This document shows positions 1 to 8,094 of a DNA stretch of 64,000 nt, piece after piece. The stretch is from assembly GCF_022829295.1 (NCBI RefSeq), contig NZ_JAKSYH010000054.1, positions 19,313 through 83,312 of the forward strand. Reading direction: 5' to 3'. Position 1 is the stretch's first letter; each line of letters begins with the position of its first letter. This stretch comes from Methylobacterium sp. J-088. GTDB taxonomy: Bacteria; Pseudomonadota; Alphaproteobacteria; Rhizobiales; Beijerinckiaceae. Below the pieces are notes generated by a model. The model ran no database searches. It saw only the letters and a list, made by a program, of their open reading frames with translations, and had not been told where the DNA came from. A program made the translations under genes and the position numbers.

Positions 1-1053
1 GGCCGCGCTCACGCGCACCGACTGCTCGGTGGTGCGGGCGGCGGTGCGCGTCATCTCCCGGGCGGTGGCCTCCATCTCCACCGCGGCGGAGCCCAGGCCC
101 TGCGTGAGCGCGCTCACCTGGGCGTCGAACCGGGCGGTGACGGCGTCCAGCACCTGGGCGCGGCGCATCTTGGCCTCGTTCTCGGTCACGGCGGCGGCGT
201 CGGCCGCGCGCTTGGCGATCAGCGCGTCCTTGAACACCTGTACGGCGCGGGCCATCGCGCCCACCTCGTCGCCGCGCTGCTGGTCCGCGACCGGCACGGC
301 GAGATCGCCGTCGGCGAGGCCGCGCATCGCGGCGGTCAGGCGCAGGATCGGGCGCGACAGGCTGTTGCCGATGAGCAGAAGCAGCACCACGACCGGCAGG
401 GCGAGGCCGACGGACCAGAGCGCGATCGTGGTCGCACGGCTGCGCACGTCCGCGTAGACGTCGTCGCGATAGAGGCCGGTGGCGATGATCCAGCCCCAGG
501 GCTTGAACATCTGCACGCTCGCGATCTTCTCGACCGGCTCGGCCCCGCCAGGGCGCGGCTTCATGTAATTCACGATGCCCGAGCCGTCGCGCGTGGCGGT
601 CTCGACCATCTCGGCGAAGTAGCGCTTGCCGCCGGGGATGTCGGTCTGATCCAGGACCTGCTTGCCGACGTTCTTGGCGTTGAAGGCGTTGGCGATCAGT
701 TTCCCGTCGGAGGCGAGGACGAAGAAGTAATCCTCCTTGCCGAAGCGCAGGGCGCTGATCGCCGCCAGCGCGGCCTGCCGGGCCGCCTCGGTGGGCATCT
801 GGCCGGATTTCGCCAGCGCCTCGTAGTGGACGACGAGGCTCTGGGCCACCTCGGAGAGACGGCGCGTCATCAGCTCACGGTCCTCCAGCGCCGAGGACCG
901 GATGTCGAGGACGCTGAGGGTGCTCAGGGCGCCCATGGCCACGACGACCAGGGCCATCACCGCCGCAAGCTTGTGGCGCAGCTTGAGGTTCGCGAGGCGC
1001 TGCCAGGGCGCGATGCGGCCGGCGGAATTCGGGTCTGTCTGCGTGGAGATCAT
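1..1053 (-). CDS. Methyl-accepting chemotaxis protein with Cache sensor, 3' end outside window
   Basis: Membrane chemoreceptor that would signal to CheA/CheW. The frame is open from an ATG at 1053 to the window edge, so 351 codons are visible. In order: a short cytoplasmic start, a first membrane helix (AAVMALVVVAMGALSTL, about residues 31-47), a periplasmic single-Cache domain with the family-like stretch FGKEDYFFV and a conserved WGWIIATGLY, a second membrane helix, then a HAMP domain (SRPILRLT, GDEVGAMARAV) and the start of the coiled-coil signalling region. The signalling tip and methylation sites lie beyond position 1. The ligand cannot be told from sequence; small carboxylates are common for this sensor type. 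Confidence 0.9.
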   Translation of the reverse strand, partial: MISTQTDPNSAGRIAPWQRLANLKLRHKLAAVMALVVVAMGALSTLSVLDIRSSALEDRELMTRRLSEVAQSLVVHYEALAKSGQMPTEAARQAALAAISALRFGKEDYFFVLASDGKLIANAFNAKNVGKQVLDQTDIPGGKRYFAEMVETATRDGSGIVNYMKPRPGGAEPVEKIASVQMFKPWGWIIATGLYRDDVYADVRSRATTIALWSVGLALPVVVLLLLIGNSLSRPILRLTAAMRGLADGDLAVPVADQQRGDEVGAMARAVQVFKDALIAKRAADAAAVTENEAKMRRAQVLDAVTARFDAQVSALTQGLGSAAVEMEATAREMTRTAARTTEQSVRVSAA

Positions 1054-1354
1054 CCGGGCACCGAAACGAGGACGGCGATGGCCGTCGGAACGCCCGCGTC
1101 GAATCGGACCAGGGCTGCCGATGCGCTGAGCCGGGCCAGAATCGGTTATTCAGGTTAGTAAATGGCAAACATTCGCGCTGGATCGCTGCGGCTCCGGAGC
1201 GTGAATCGGCGCGACGATCGATCGATCAGGTTGCTCGCGACGTACTCCCGGTCATCCAGATTTCTAATCCAGATCAAATACCCGCATTGTAGGCATCGTG
1301 TGCTTATCGTCCGCTCGTGCCGCGCGCCATGTCCTGTGTCATGCAGTACGGCGT
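1054..1354. other. Intergenic region upstream of chemoreceptor
   Basis: About 300 bases between the start of the chemoreceptor gene and the stop of the DUF1989 gene. It should hold the chemoreceptor promoter (leftward) and the 3' end of the DUF1989 transcript. I see a short direct repeat (ATCCAGAT twice around 1255-1275) but no convincing gene, terminator or RNA. Confidence 0.4.
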
Positions 1355-1951
1355 TCAGTCCTCCACCCGGTAATCGATCGGCTTGAAGCTGCCGTTGTTC
1401 GATTGCAGGGCCGAGCAGGCGGTCAGTCCGATGATCAGGTCGGTCTCGGCCACGAACACGATCCGGTCCCCGGCCCGGCTGAGCGGCGGCGCTACGGTCA
1501 GCGCTCCTGTCGCGCCGTCGATCGGCACGTTCATGAAGCAGTTGAACGCCACCGGGATCGCGTCCGGCGCGATGCCGTAGGGCGCGAGCGCCGCAGCGAG
1601 GTTGCCGAAGCAGCCCCGATGCGGGTCGGTATCGCCGTAGATGATCCGGAAGGTGTCGGCCGAGCACGGGGTCAGCAGGAAATCGTGCCGCCCCACCGTG
1701 TCCTCGACGATGCGCAGCAGAACGTTCGAGCGGTTCGAGTAGAGCGGGTCGCCGGTGGTGAGATAGATCCGGCTGGCATAGTCGAGGGTCCGCCCGGACG
1801 AGATCACCTCGCCCGTGTCGTGGCGGTTATAGGCCACGAGGTCGGCCACCTGCTCGCCGTCCGGGTCGATCACCGTGAGGCGCTGGCCCCGGTCCAGGGC
1901 GAAGGCGACGCCCGAGCGCGGCGCGATCCGCTGCACCGCCGCCTGATCCAT
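1355..1951 (-). CDS. DUF1989 / urea carboxylase-associated family protein
   Basis: A 198-aa protein of the DUF1989 family, whose best-known members sit beside urea carboxylase genes. Visible family features are the early DPDGEQVADLVAYN segment, the central DFLLTPCSADTF motif, and the late FNCFMNVPIDG and TACSALQSNNG stretches with conserved Cys residues. The ATG at 1951 is preferred because it has GGAG six bases upstream; a TTG further upstream at 2017 would extend it by 22 residues. It follows the YqcI/YcgG gene closely on the same strand, so the two are probably co-transcribed. There is no urea carboxylase or allophanate hydrolase here, so the substrate is open; a guanidino or carbamoyl compound is a guess. 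Confidence 0.75.
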   Translation of the reverse strand: MDQAAVQRIAPRSGVAFALDRGQRLTVIDPDGEQVADLVAYNRHDTGEVISSGRTLDYASRIYLTTGDPLYSNRSNVLLRIVEDTVGRHDFLLTPCSADTFRIIYGDTDPHRGCFGNLAAALAPYGIAPDAIPVAFNCFMNVPIDGATGALTVAPPLSRAGDRIVFVAETDLIIGLTACSALQSNNGSFKPIDYRVED

Positions 1952-2026
1952 GCTGGCTCCGCTCACGCCGTGATCTCCCGCCCGTTCATCTTCGCGCCAA
2001 GTGCTTGCCCGCGCCAAGCGCCCGGC

Positions 2027-2806
2027 TCACGCCCCGGTTCCCGGCAGGGAGTGGTCCAGGGGCAGGGCGAGCGGATGCCAAGCCGTCTCGGGCTTTGCCG
2101 CATCGGGCTTCTGCTCCGGACGGGCCTGGAGCGGGCAGCGCCACTCCGGCCCGACCACGCGGCCACTGTACTGGCGGGCCTCCGAGGCCTCGCCGTGGCG
2201 CGCCAGCATCGGATTCACACTGCCGGCGAGCGCTTGGTCGCGCTCCAGGATCGATGTGCGCAGCTTCTCATAGCGGCCCTCCGCACGCAGGCGCTCGAAC
2301 TGCGCGTGCAGGTTGAAGACCAGAACCGGCGACGAGAAGCGCCGCGCCGGGCGGCTCGCATTCGGGTGGAGGCCGACCACGAAGAACGCCTCCCCGCCGA
2401 AGCTCAAGGAGAAATGCGGGTTGTCGGGATCGTCCGCCACGCGGGCATCGTGCGGCTGGCCGAGCCACGCATCCTTGTCGGTGAGCGATTGCGCCCGGGC
2501 CCAAAGGTTCCGCTCGAACGCCTCCTCGGAGAGATCGCCGGGGCCCTCGAACACCACCGCGAAGCTCTGGAACAGGTCGGGGTTCAGCCGGTAGCGCGCC
2601 ACGAAGGCGAGCAAGGCGGGATAGATTCGCATGTCGTCCCAGCCCGAGGCGATATCCCGGGCCACCACGATCGTCATCCGGCCGCGCGACAGCGCCGACT
2701 TGGCGCCGACGCAGGGAAAGGGCGGGTTGCGAATGAAATCGCGAAAGGCCTCAGCACGGGGGTGCTCGCGGTCGTCGCGGGGAAACTGCATGCGGTCCGT
2801 GCCCAT
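2027..2806 (-). CDS. YqcI/YcgG family protein (GntA-like N-hydroxylase family)
   Basis: A 259-aa protein of the YqcI/YcgG family (PF08892). A characterised relative, GntA, is a heme-dependent enzyme that hydroxylates a guanidino nitrogen in guanitoxin biosynthesis. Recognisable features are NPPFPCVGAKSAL near the N-terminus, the GGEAFFVVGLHPNASRPARR stretch in the middle (conserved His) and the C-terminal Gly-Pro-Glu-Trp-Arg-Cys-Pro-Leu. Start is the ATG at 2806; a second in-frame ATG lies five codons inside. It is the upstream partner of the DUF1989 gene. Family membership is well supported; chemistry on a guanidino substrate here is inferred only from the relative. Confidence 0.7.
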   Translation of the reverse strand: MGTDRMQFPRDDREHPRAEAFRDFIRNPPFPCVGAKSALSRGRMTIVVARDIASGWDDMRIYPALLAFVARYRLNPDLFQSFAVVFEGPGDLSEEAFERNLWARAQSLTDKDAWLGQPHDARVADDPDNPHFSLSFGGEAFFVVGLHPNASRPARRFSSPVLVFNLHAQFERLRAEGRYEKLRTSILERDQALAGSVNPMLARHGEASEARQYSGRVVGPEWRCPLQARPEQKPDAAKPETAWHPLALPLDHSLPGTGA

Positions 2807-3090
2807 GTTGTGCGCACGCCCGCCTCACGCGGAGGCAGCTTAAGTGCGGGACTCGGGCAACCCGATCGTTCGGGACGTGTTCCGACCTGCGACAGGTCGT
2901 CCACAGATTAGGATGAATCGGACGACGTTGCCGTAAGCATTGATCGCCAGCCGGAAAGATTTTCGCCGGCTCGATGAAATCGAGCGCACCTATGTTAAGC
3001 CGGCAGCCAACATATGTTGTTCCGGGTGGTGCTTCGCCGTGGTGCGCGGCCGGTCCGTCCCACTGGTGCGCTGTACCGGAATGCGAGCCT

Positions 3091-3876
3091 TCAGCCGCGG
3101 CCCGAAATCCGCATCGCGCGGCGCTCCGCCGCTGCATCCCCGAAGGCCTCGAACAGCGCCCGGTTGATCGGATTGGTGGCGGGGTCGTGCTCGGCGTGCC
3201 ACTGCACCCCGAGGGCGAAGCCTGCCGCGTCGCGGATCCGGATCGCCTCGATCGTCCTGTCTTCGGCCACGCCTTCGATCACCACGCGCGCACCGGGCTC
3301 GAGGATGCCCTGTCCGTGCAGGGAGTTCACCCGGATCGTCTCGCGCTCCAACAATCGCGCGAACGCGCCGCCGGGCGTCAGACTGACCTCGTGGCGGTCG
3401 GCGAAGACCACCTCCAGGTCCGGATGGATCTCGCCATTCTCCAGGCGCGGCATCCGGTGGTTGAGGCGGCCGGGGAGATTGCGGATCTCGGGGTGCAGGC
3501 TGCCGCCGAAGGCGACGTTCATCTCCTGGAAGCCGCGGCAGATGCCGAACACCGGCACGCCGCGGGCCACGCAGGCCTCGATCAGCGGCAGCGCCACGGC
3601 ATCGCGGGCCTCGTCGTAGGGCTCGTGCGCCGCGCAGGGCTCGGCCCCGAACCGGGTCGGGTGGACGTTGGCCCGGCCCCCCGTGAGCAGGATGCCGTCC
3701 ACCGTGTCGAGGAGGTCGCCGAGATCGGTCATCGCCGGGGCGGCGGCGAACATCAGCGGCAGGGCGCCCGCCACGTTGGCCAGGGCGCGCATGTTGTTCT
3801 CGCCGACGATCTGCGCCGGGAACCGGTTGTCGATCAGACGCGCATTGCCGATGACGCCGATCACGGGTCTCGCCAT
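3091..3876 (-). CDS. Gamma-glutamyl-GABA hydrolase family protein (peptidase C26)
   Basis: A 261-aa class I glutamine-amidotransferase-fold hydrolase of the PuuD type, which cleaves gamma-glutamyl amides in polyamine or amine breakdown. The nucleophile elbow GICRGFQEMN carries the catalytic Cys near residue 114, and the catalytic His lies in GVQWHAEHDP near the C-terminus. The ILLTGGRANVHP segment is the typical substrate loop. ATG start at 3876. It stands alone, on the same strand as the YqcI/DUF1989 pair but 284 bases upstream of it, so it may have its own promoter. Functional linkage to that pair is possible because all three suggest small nitrogen-compound metabolism. Confidence 0.85.
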   Translation of the reverse strand: MARPVIGVIGNARLIDNRFPAQIVGENNMRALANVAGALPLMFAAAPAMTDLGDLLDTVDGILLTGGRANVHPTRFGAEPCAAHEPYDEARDAVALPLIEACVARGVPVFGICRGFQEMNVAFGGSLHPEIRNLPGRLNHRMPRLENGEIHPDLEVVFADRHEVSLTPGGAFARLLERETIRVNSLHGQGILEPGARVVIEGVAEDRTIEAIRIRDAAGFALGVQWHAEHDPATNPINRALFEAFGDAAAERRAMRISGRG

Positions 3877-4006
3877 CGTTCCGGGGGCTCCTCACTTCGT
3901 ATCCGGCGGGCTATGGGCCGCGCCAGGCTCTACGGCTCAGGCAAGGCCGGCGCCAGTCCCGCGTGTCTGCCCAAAGTACTCCTTCGGGGGCCGCGATGCG
4001 TGCGCC

Positions 4007-4429
4007 TCAGAGCGTGCGGTCGATCCGGCCCTCTGCCGCCAGGAAGAGCGGCCGGATTGCGGCCCGGATGCGGTTCATGAAGCCGGGCCCGAATGCACCG
4101 CGCGGCGCTTGATTGGGATCGACGTGAAACGACCGCTCCGCCATGTCGTAGTTGTACTCGCTGACCGTGATCCACCCACGCTTCAGCGTGGAGAGGCCAG
4201 CCCGGCGCAATTCGAGCATCGGGATTTCGAGAGCGGTCTGCTCCGAGGTCGGCGGAGTTCCCGAGATGGCGAGGAGGACCAAGTGTGTGAGGTCCTGAGC
4301 CGGATCGGACACGGCAATGGCGAGGCAGACGGGACGGTCCTTCTCGGCATTGTCGCGGCCGGCCGCGTGCTGCCACCGCCATAGGTAGGGGTAGGTGATG
4401 ACCGACCCGGACAGAAAGGGGCAGGCCAC
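4007..4429 (-). CDS. PemK/MazF-like toxin candidate
   Basis: A 140-aa protein starting at a GTG directly after the stop of an antitoxin-type gene (two bases apart). The N-terminal GSVITYPYLWRWQ followed by EKDRPVCLAIAV resembles the strand-loop-strand opening of PemK/MazF-type endoribonucleases, where an Arg-Pro pair after a Lys/Asp turn is conserved. The rest (VSEYNYDMAERSFHV, FGPGFMNRI) is not diagnostic. Being second in a two-gene unit with a Phd/YefM antitoxin supports the toxin call. The exact family is uncertain and toxicity is untested. Confidence 0.5.
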   Translation of the reverse strand: MACPFLSGSVITYPYLWRWQHAAGRDNAEKDRPVCLAIAVSDPAQDLTHLVLLAISGTPPTSEQTALEIPMLELRRAGLSTLKRGWITVSEYNYDMAERSFHVDPNQAPRGAFGPGFMNRIRAAIRPLFLAAEGRIDRTL

Positions 4430-4431
4430 CT

Positions 4432-4689
4432 TCAGTCCTGCGGGTGCTCGGCCGCTTGGCGATCCAGCTCGGCGACGATCAGAGCCGCGAGATCGGGCGG
4501 GGTTTCTCCGGCGGCATAGGCCCGACGCGGATCGCCCTGTGCCGTGAGGCGTCGATACGTGTCGGCCGACAGCACGACCAGGGAAGGCCGACCATGCTTG
4601 GTCAGGGTCAGGGGCGCTTGACGAGCCTCGTCATGGTAGCGCCCGAAATGGCGGATGAACTCGGCGGTGGTGACGGAGCGGTCGGCCAT
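4432..4689 (-). CDS. Phd/YefM family antitoxin
   Basis: An 85-aa antitoxin with the family pattern VTTAEFIRHFGRYHDEARQ, then PLTLTKHGRPSLVVLSADTYRRL, the N-terminal DNA-binding fold of Phd/YefM proteins; the acidic C-terminal tail would bind the toxin. The ATG at 4689 (MADRSV) is chosen because the family motif begins just after it; an open frame extends upstream but its translation is low-complexity. It precedes the PemK-like gene by two bases, so the pair is one operon. It lies 100 bases from the end of bchO, at the outer border of the photosynthesis cluster. Confidence 0.8.
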   Translation of the reverse strand: MADRSVTTAEFIRHFGRYHDEARQAPLTLTKHGRPSLVVLSADTYRRLTAQGDPRRAYAAGETPPDLAALIVAELDRQAAEHPQD

Positions 4690-4791
4690 GGTCTGAGCGT
4701 CCTGATTTATCTGAATTATACAGAAAATCGGCAGCAAAGGCATCCGCCGGCTGCAACACTCCCGGAGGTTCAGAGGGCGCCTGCGCACAAA

Positions 4792-5721
4792 TCACACGAT
4801 CCCGAACGTCCGCGCCTCCGCGCGAAAAACCTCCGCCACGCGCTCCGGCGCCTCCTCGTGGGCGAGGTGGCCGAGGCCGCGGATCAGCGCCACCCGGGCG
4901 TCGGGAAGGCGGTCGCGTACCCCGAAGGCGGTGTCGGGCCGGATCGCCCGGTCGTCGCCGCCGACGATCAGCAGGGTGCGGGTCTTCAGGTCCGGCAGGG
5001 CCCGGTGCAGGCTGTCGAGGTCCCAGTTCGCCATCATGCCCAGCGCCCCGCGGACATGGCCGGACCGGGCGAACAGCCGCCGGTAGAGCTCGACCCCCTG
5101 CGGATCGAGGCGCGAGCCGGTCCCCTCGATCAGCCGCTTGGCGGCCGACCGGTCCGCCGTCCAGGCGAAGATTTTTGGGGTGAACGGGTTCAGGAACAGC
5201 AGCCGCGCCATGCTGGGGAACAGCAGGCTCGCCGCCCCCGGCAGCGGCGCCAGGGCGCCGTTGAAGGCCGCGAGCAGCCGGGGCGCGATGGCGCCATCGA
5301 GGCACATCCGCGCCAGCACGGCCGCGCCCGCGGAATGGCCGGCCGCGATCACCGGCGGCCGGCCGAGCGCCTCCACCAGCCCCGCCACCGCCCGCGCCAT
5401 CCCGGGCAGCGACAGGTCGGCATCCGGCAGCGGATCCGTGAAGCCGTGGCCCGGCAGGTCCGGGGCGATCACGTAAAAATCCTCGGCGAGCAGGGGCGCC
5501 AGACCGCGCCAGGAATGGGTGGCCGCCCCGGTCCCGTGCAGCAGCAGCAGGGCCGGCGCCTCGGGCCGGCCGAACGCCTGGACGTGCCAGCGCAGGCCGG
5601 CCGCCTCGACGAAGCGGCTGGCCGCCCGGTGCGGCCAGTCCCGGCCCTCGACCTCCCAGTCCGGACGATCCGCATCGAAGGGATTCAGCACGCTCACGTC
5701 TCCCGCACCGCACCAAACCAC
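4792..5721 (-). CDS. bchO: Magnesium chelatase accessory protein BchO (alpha/beta hydrolase)
   Basis: Alpha/beta-hydrolase-fold protein encoded with the Mg chelatase genes in purple bacteria; its exact role is unknown. Visible features are the oxyanion-hole motif LLLHGTGAATHSW, the nucleophile elbow AAGHSAGAAV (Ser), the acid region VGGDDRAIRP and the late His in GLGHLAHEEAP. The family signature NPFDADRPDWEVEGRDWPHR at the N-terminus identifies BchO. The longest frame opens at a GTG at 5721, but GTG at 5691, about eight bases after a GGGAG, looks a better start. It is last in the leftward hemA-bchI-bchD-bchO series, 336 bases after bchD, so it may have its own promoter. Confidence 0.9.
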   Translation of the reverse strand: MVWCGAGDVSVLNPFDADRPDWEVEGRDWPHRAASRFVEAAGLRWHVQAFGRPEAPALLLLHGTGAATHSWRGLAPLLAEDFYVIAPDLPGHGFTDPLPDADLSLPGMARAVAGLVEALGRPPVIAAGHSAGAAVLARMCLDGAIAPRLLAAFNGALAPLPGAASLLFPSMARLLFLNPFTPKIFAWTADRSAAKRLIEGTGSRLDPQGVELYRRLFARSGHVRGALGMMANWDLDSLHRALPDLKTRTLLIVGGDDRAIRPDTAFGVRDRLPDARVALIRGLGHLAHEEAPERVAEVFRAEARTFGIV

Positions 5722-5898
5722 GCCGCCCGTCGACTGCGTGCGCTATCGTGCAGCCGCGGAAGTATTTCGTAAACCATTGAAATTCCATGCGGTCGCCGCA
5801 TGCCACCGCTGACCGGAACGCGTTTGTTGCGCTGCGGTAGGACGCGCATAATCCGGTCATACAAGAACAACAGACATCCCCCGACTGCGGAGCAGGCC

Positions 5899-6045
5899 AT
5901 GATCCTCTTCACCTCCTCGACCCAGAACATCGCGGCCCCGGCCTCCGGCGGCTGGAACCTCCGCGCCATCGTCCGCGACATGCTGAACGCGTGGCTCGCT
6001 CACCACCAGCGCGTGGCCGATATCGGCGGCGCCGGCCACCTCTGA
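5899..6045 (+). CDS. Small ORF of unknown function between bchO and bchD
   Basis: A 48-codon ORF on the strand opposite the bch genes, in the gap between bchD and bchO. It has a plausible ribosome site (GGAG six bases before the ATG) and ends 12 bases from the bchD stop. The peptide has a hydrophobic first part and a central segment WNLRAIVRDMLNAWLAHHQRV that would form an amphipathic helix. I do not recognise it. It could be a real small protein or chance coding in GC-rich DNA. Confidence 0.35.
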   Translation: MILFTSSTQNIAAPASGGWNLRAIVRDMLNAWLAHHQRVADIGGAGHL

Positions 6046-6057
6046 GCCACACGGCGC

Positions 6058-7776
6058 TCAGAGCGCCGCCCGCACCGCCGCGCTGAGCTGTCCGGCCTCG
6101 GCGCGCGGCAATTTCAGATAGCGGGCGCCCATCGCGTCCGCGACCGCCCGGCTCTCCTCGCCCCGGCTCCCGGTATCGACCACGAGGGCCGGTAGATTGG
6201 CGGCCCGCAAGGCCCGGGCCGCCTGCAGCGCCTCCGCGCCGGCCCGGGCACGACCGCCCTCCCCCGAGCGCGCGACATTGGCGCGCCCGTCGGTCAGCAG
6301 CACGATCGCCGGCCGGCTGCCGCCCCGGCGCACGCCCAGAGCCACCGCCACCGCCGCGTCGATGCCGGCGGCCAGCGGCGTTCCGCCCCCGCCCGGCAAT
6401 CCCGACAGACTGCGCTTGGCCCGGGTGAGCGAGCGGGTCGGCGGCAGGACCAACTCCGCGCCGGTGCCGCGGAACGCCACCAGCGCCACCCGATCGCGCC
6501 GGACATAGGCTTCGGCCAGCAGCAGCTCGACCGCGCCCTTGGCCTCGGCCAGCCGCTCCAGGGCGGCCGAGCCCGAGGCATCGACGCAGAACACCGTGGT
6601 GGTCTCGGTCCGCTGCCGCAGGATCCGGATCCGCAGGTCGTCGCGCCGGACCACGATGCGGCGCGTCTCCCCCCGCGCCGCGCCCTCGGCCTGGCGGACG
6701 GCTTGCCAGGGCGCCGCCGCCCGCAGGGTGCCGAGCAGATCGAGGCGACCCCGCCGCGGATCGCCCCGCCGGCTGCCGACCGGCCGGCCGGTCCGGGACG
6801 CCGCCGCCTGACCGACCCGGCCTGCTTTCGCGGCCGCGAGCGGGTGTCGACCCGCCAGAAGCTGATCGAGCAGGTTCGGCGGGATGGCGGCACGCACCGC
6901 CTCCAGCACGACATCGTCCGGCGCGCCCTCGGCGGCGGGCTCGACCGCATCGTCCGGCGGGGGCTCCGCGCGCGGCTCCTCCGGCGGCGCTTGATTCTCC
7001 GGGGCCGGCTGCTCCGGGGCCGGCTCCTCCGGGGCGGGCAGGCGCGTGGCGCGGGGCGCCAGGACGAGGCGCGCGGCCGTGACGATATCCGGCCGGCCGA
7101 TCGGCCTGTCCCCCGCGAGCCTGCGCGCCACGCGCGCCGCCAGGATCGGGCCGCGCAGCGACGCGACGCCGAAGGCCTCGGCCAGGGCGCAGAGATCGCC
7201 GACCGGATCGGGGGCCTCGGGGCCGGGCTCCGGATCCGGGGGATCGGCCTGGAGGGCCGCAAGCCCGATCCCGCTCAGGTCGATCCGGAAGGCGAGACGG
7301 TCGGCCAGGGGCTCGGCGACGGTCTCGTCCCCCGCGCCCTCGTCGAGGAGGATCAGGCCGAACCGGGCCGGTCGGTCCGAGGCAGCCCCGGTGTCGAGGG
7401 CGGCCGCGAGGTGCGACGCCGTGCCGGTCGGCAGGCGCTCGGCCATCGGCACCACGACGATCCCGCCATCGGCCTCCGCCAGCAGGCCGGCCCGGGCGAC
7501 GGGGCGGCCCGCCGCCAGGGTCGCGGCGAGGTCGAGCCCGCCGAGCAGGGCGTCGTCGCCGATGCCGGGCGGCAGGCGGCGCCAGGGGGTTCCGGGGGGG
7601 AGCGCGGCACGCAAGGCGTCGAGCCAGCGCTCGCGGACCGGGCCGGGGGCCGCGCGCAGGATCGCGCCGCCGAAGGCGGCCGGGTCGGCGGCGATCAGGC
7701 ACGCGGCGCGGTGAGCGTCGGCCCAGGGATTGTGCGCCTTCTCTCCCCCCTCTGCAGCGTTACGATGGTCACGCAT
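6058..7776 (-). CDS. bchD: Magnesium chelatase ATPase subunit D
   Basis: 572-aa subunit D of Mg chelatase, which with BchI and BchH inserts Mg into protoporphyrin IX. The N-terminal half is a degenerate AAA domain without a usable Walker A. A Pro/Glu-rich linker (EEPAPEQPAPENQAPPEE) follows near residues 250-275. The C-terminal third is an integrin-I/von Willebrand A domain with the metal-site motif DASGS near residue 397 and a later Thr/Asp pair (GGGGTPLAAGID, LLTDGRAN). ATG start at 7776. It lies 318 bases downstream of bchI with a repeat pair in between. Confidence 0.96.
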   Translation of the reverse strand: MRDHRNAAEGGEKAHNPWADAHRAACLIAADPAAFGGAILRAAPGPVRERWLDALRAALPPGTPWRRLPPGIGDDALLGGLDLAATLAAGRPVARAGLLAEADGGIVVVPMAERLPTGTASHLAAALDTGAASDRPARFGLILLDEGAGDETVAEPLADRLAFRIDLSGIGLAALQADPPDPEPGPEAPDPVGDLCALAEAFGVASLRGPILAARVARRLAGDRPIGRPDIVTAARLVLAPRATRLPAPEEPAPEQPAPENQAPPEEPRAEPPPDDAVEPAAEGAPDDVVLEAVRAAIPPNLLDQLLAGRHPLAAAKAGRVGQAAASRTGRPVGSRRGDPRRGRLDLLGTLRAAAPWQAVRQAEGAARGETRRIVVRRDDLRIRILRQRTETTTVFCVDASGSAALERLAEAKGAVELLLAEAYVRRDRVALVAFRGTGAELVLPPTRSLTRAKRSLSGLPGGGGTPLAAGIDAAVAVALGVRRGGSRPAIVLLTDGRANVARSGEGGRARAGAEALQAARALRAANLPALVVDTGSRGEESRAVADAMGARYLKLPRAEAGQLSAAVRAAL

Positions 7777-8094
7777 TGGCTTGAGCGGGGCGTAGCGGGC
7801 GCCCTATCCCGAGCCGGCTACGAAGGTGACACGTGTTTATCGGACCGCAACGCAGGCGACGGAGCGCCACAGGCCCCCTCTCCCGAGCGGGAGAGGGTTG
7901 GGGTGAGGGATGAGAAAGTTCAGACTTGAGCGCGCCACGCACGCGCCGGAAGGGTGCGCTTCGCTCGGATAGACCTGATCCCTCACCCTGTCCCTCTCCC
8001 GCACGGGATAGGGGACCCGCGCTCCGTCCTGAAACGACTCGGCTCAAGCCGCGCGCTAGATTCACGCGCGTTTCAAAGATGCGCGGCGCGCCCG
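7777..8094. other. bchI-bchD intercistronic region with repeats
   Basis: 318 bases between the stop of bchI and the start of bchD, read through in the leftward direction. No gene is visible. It carries a perfect palindrome at 7876-7897 and a degenerate, oppositely oriented copy around 7979-8018, which together could fold into one long hairpin in the transcript (see the repeat entry). The rest is plain GC-rich spacer. Confidence 0.7.
7876..8018. repeat. Pair of inverted REP-like palindromes
   Basis: First unit: CCCTCTCCCG-AG-CGGGAGAGGG at 7876-7897, with perfect 10-base arms, followed by TTGGGGTGAGGGA. The second unit begins at 7979 with TCCCTCACCCTGTCCCTCTC, an inverted near-copy of 7891-7910 (three mismatches), then a weaker hairpin CCCGCACGGGATAGGGG. 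The head-to-head arrangement is like bacterial interspersed mosaic elements built from REP units. Confidence 0.75.

Noticed and set aside
1298..2911. Long open frame on the + strand (over 500 codons)
   Set aside because: It is the antisense shadow of the DUF1989 and YqcI genes; its translation is Arg/Ala-rich without motifs. GC-rich DNA produces many such frames.
7777..8094. CRISPR array
   Set aside because: Repeated GC-rich units are palindromic pairs, not evenly spaced direct repeats with spacers. I see no CRISPR array in the window.
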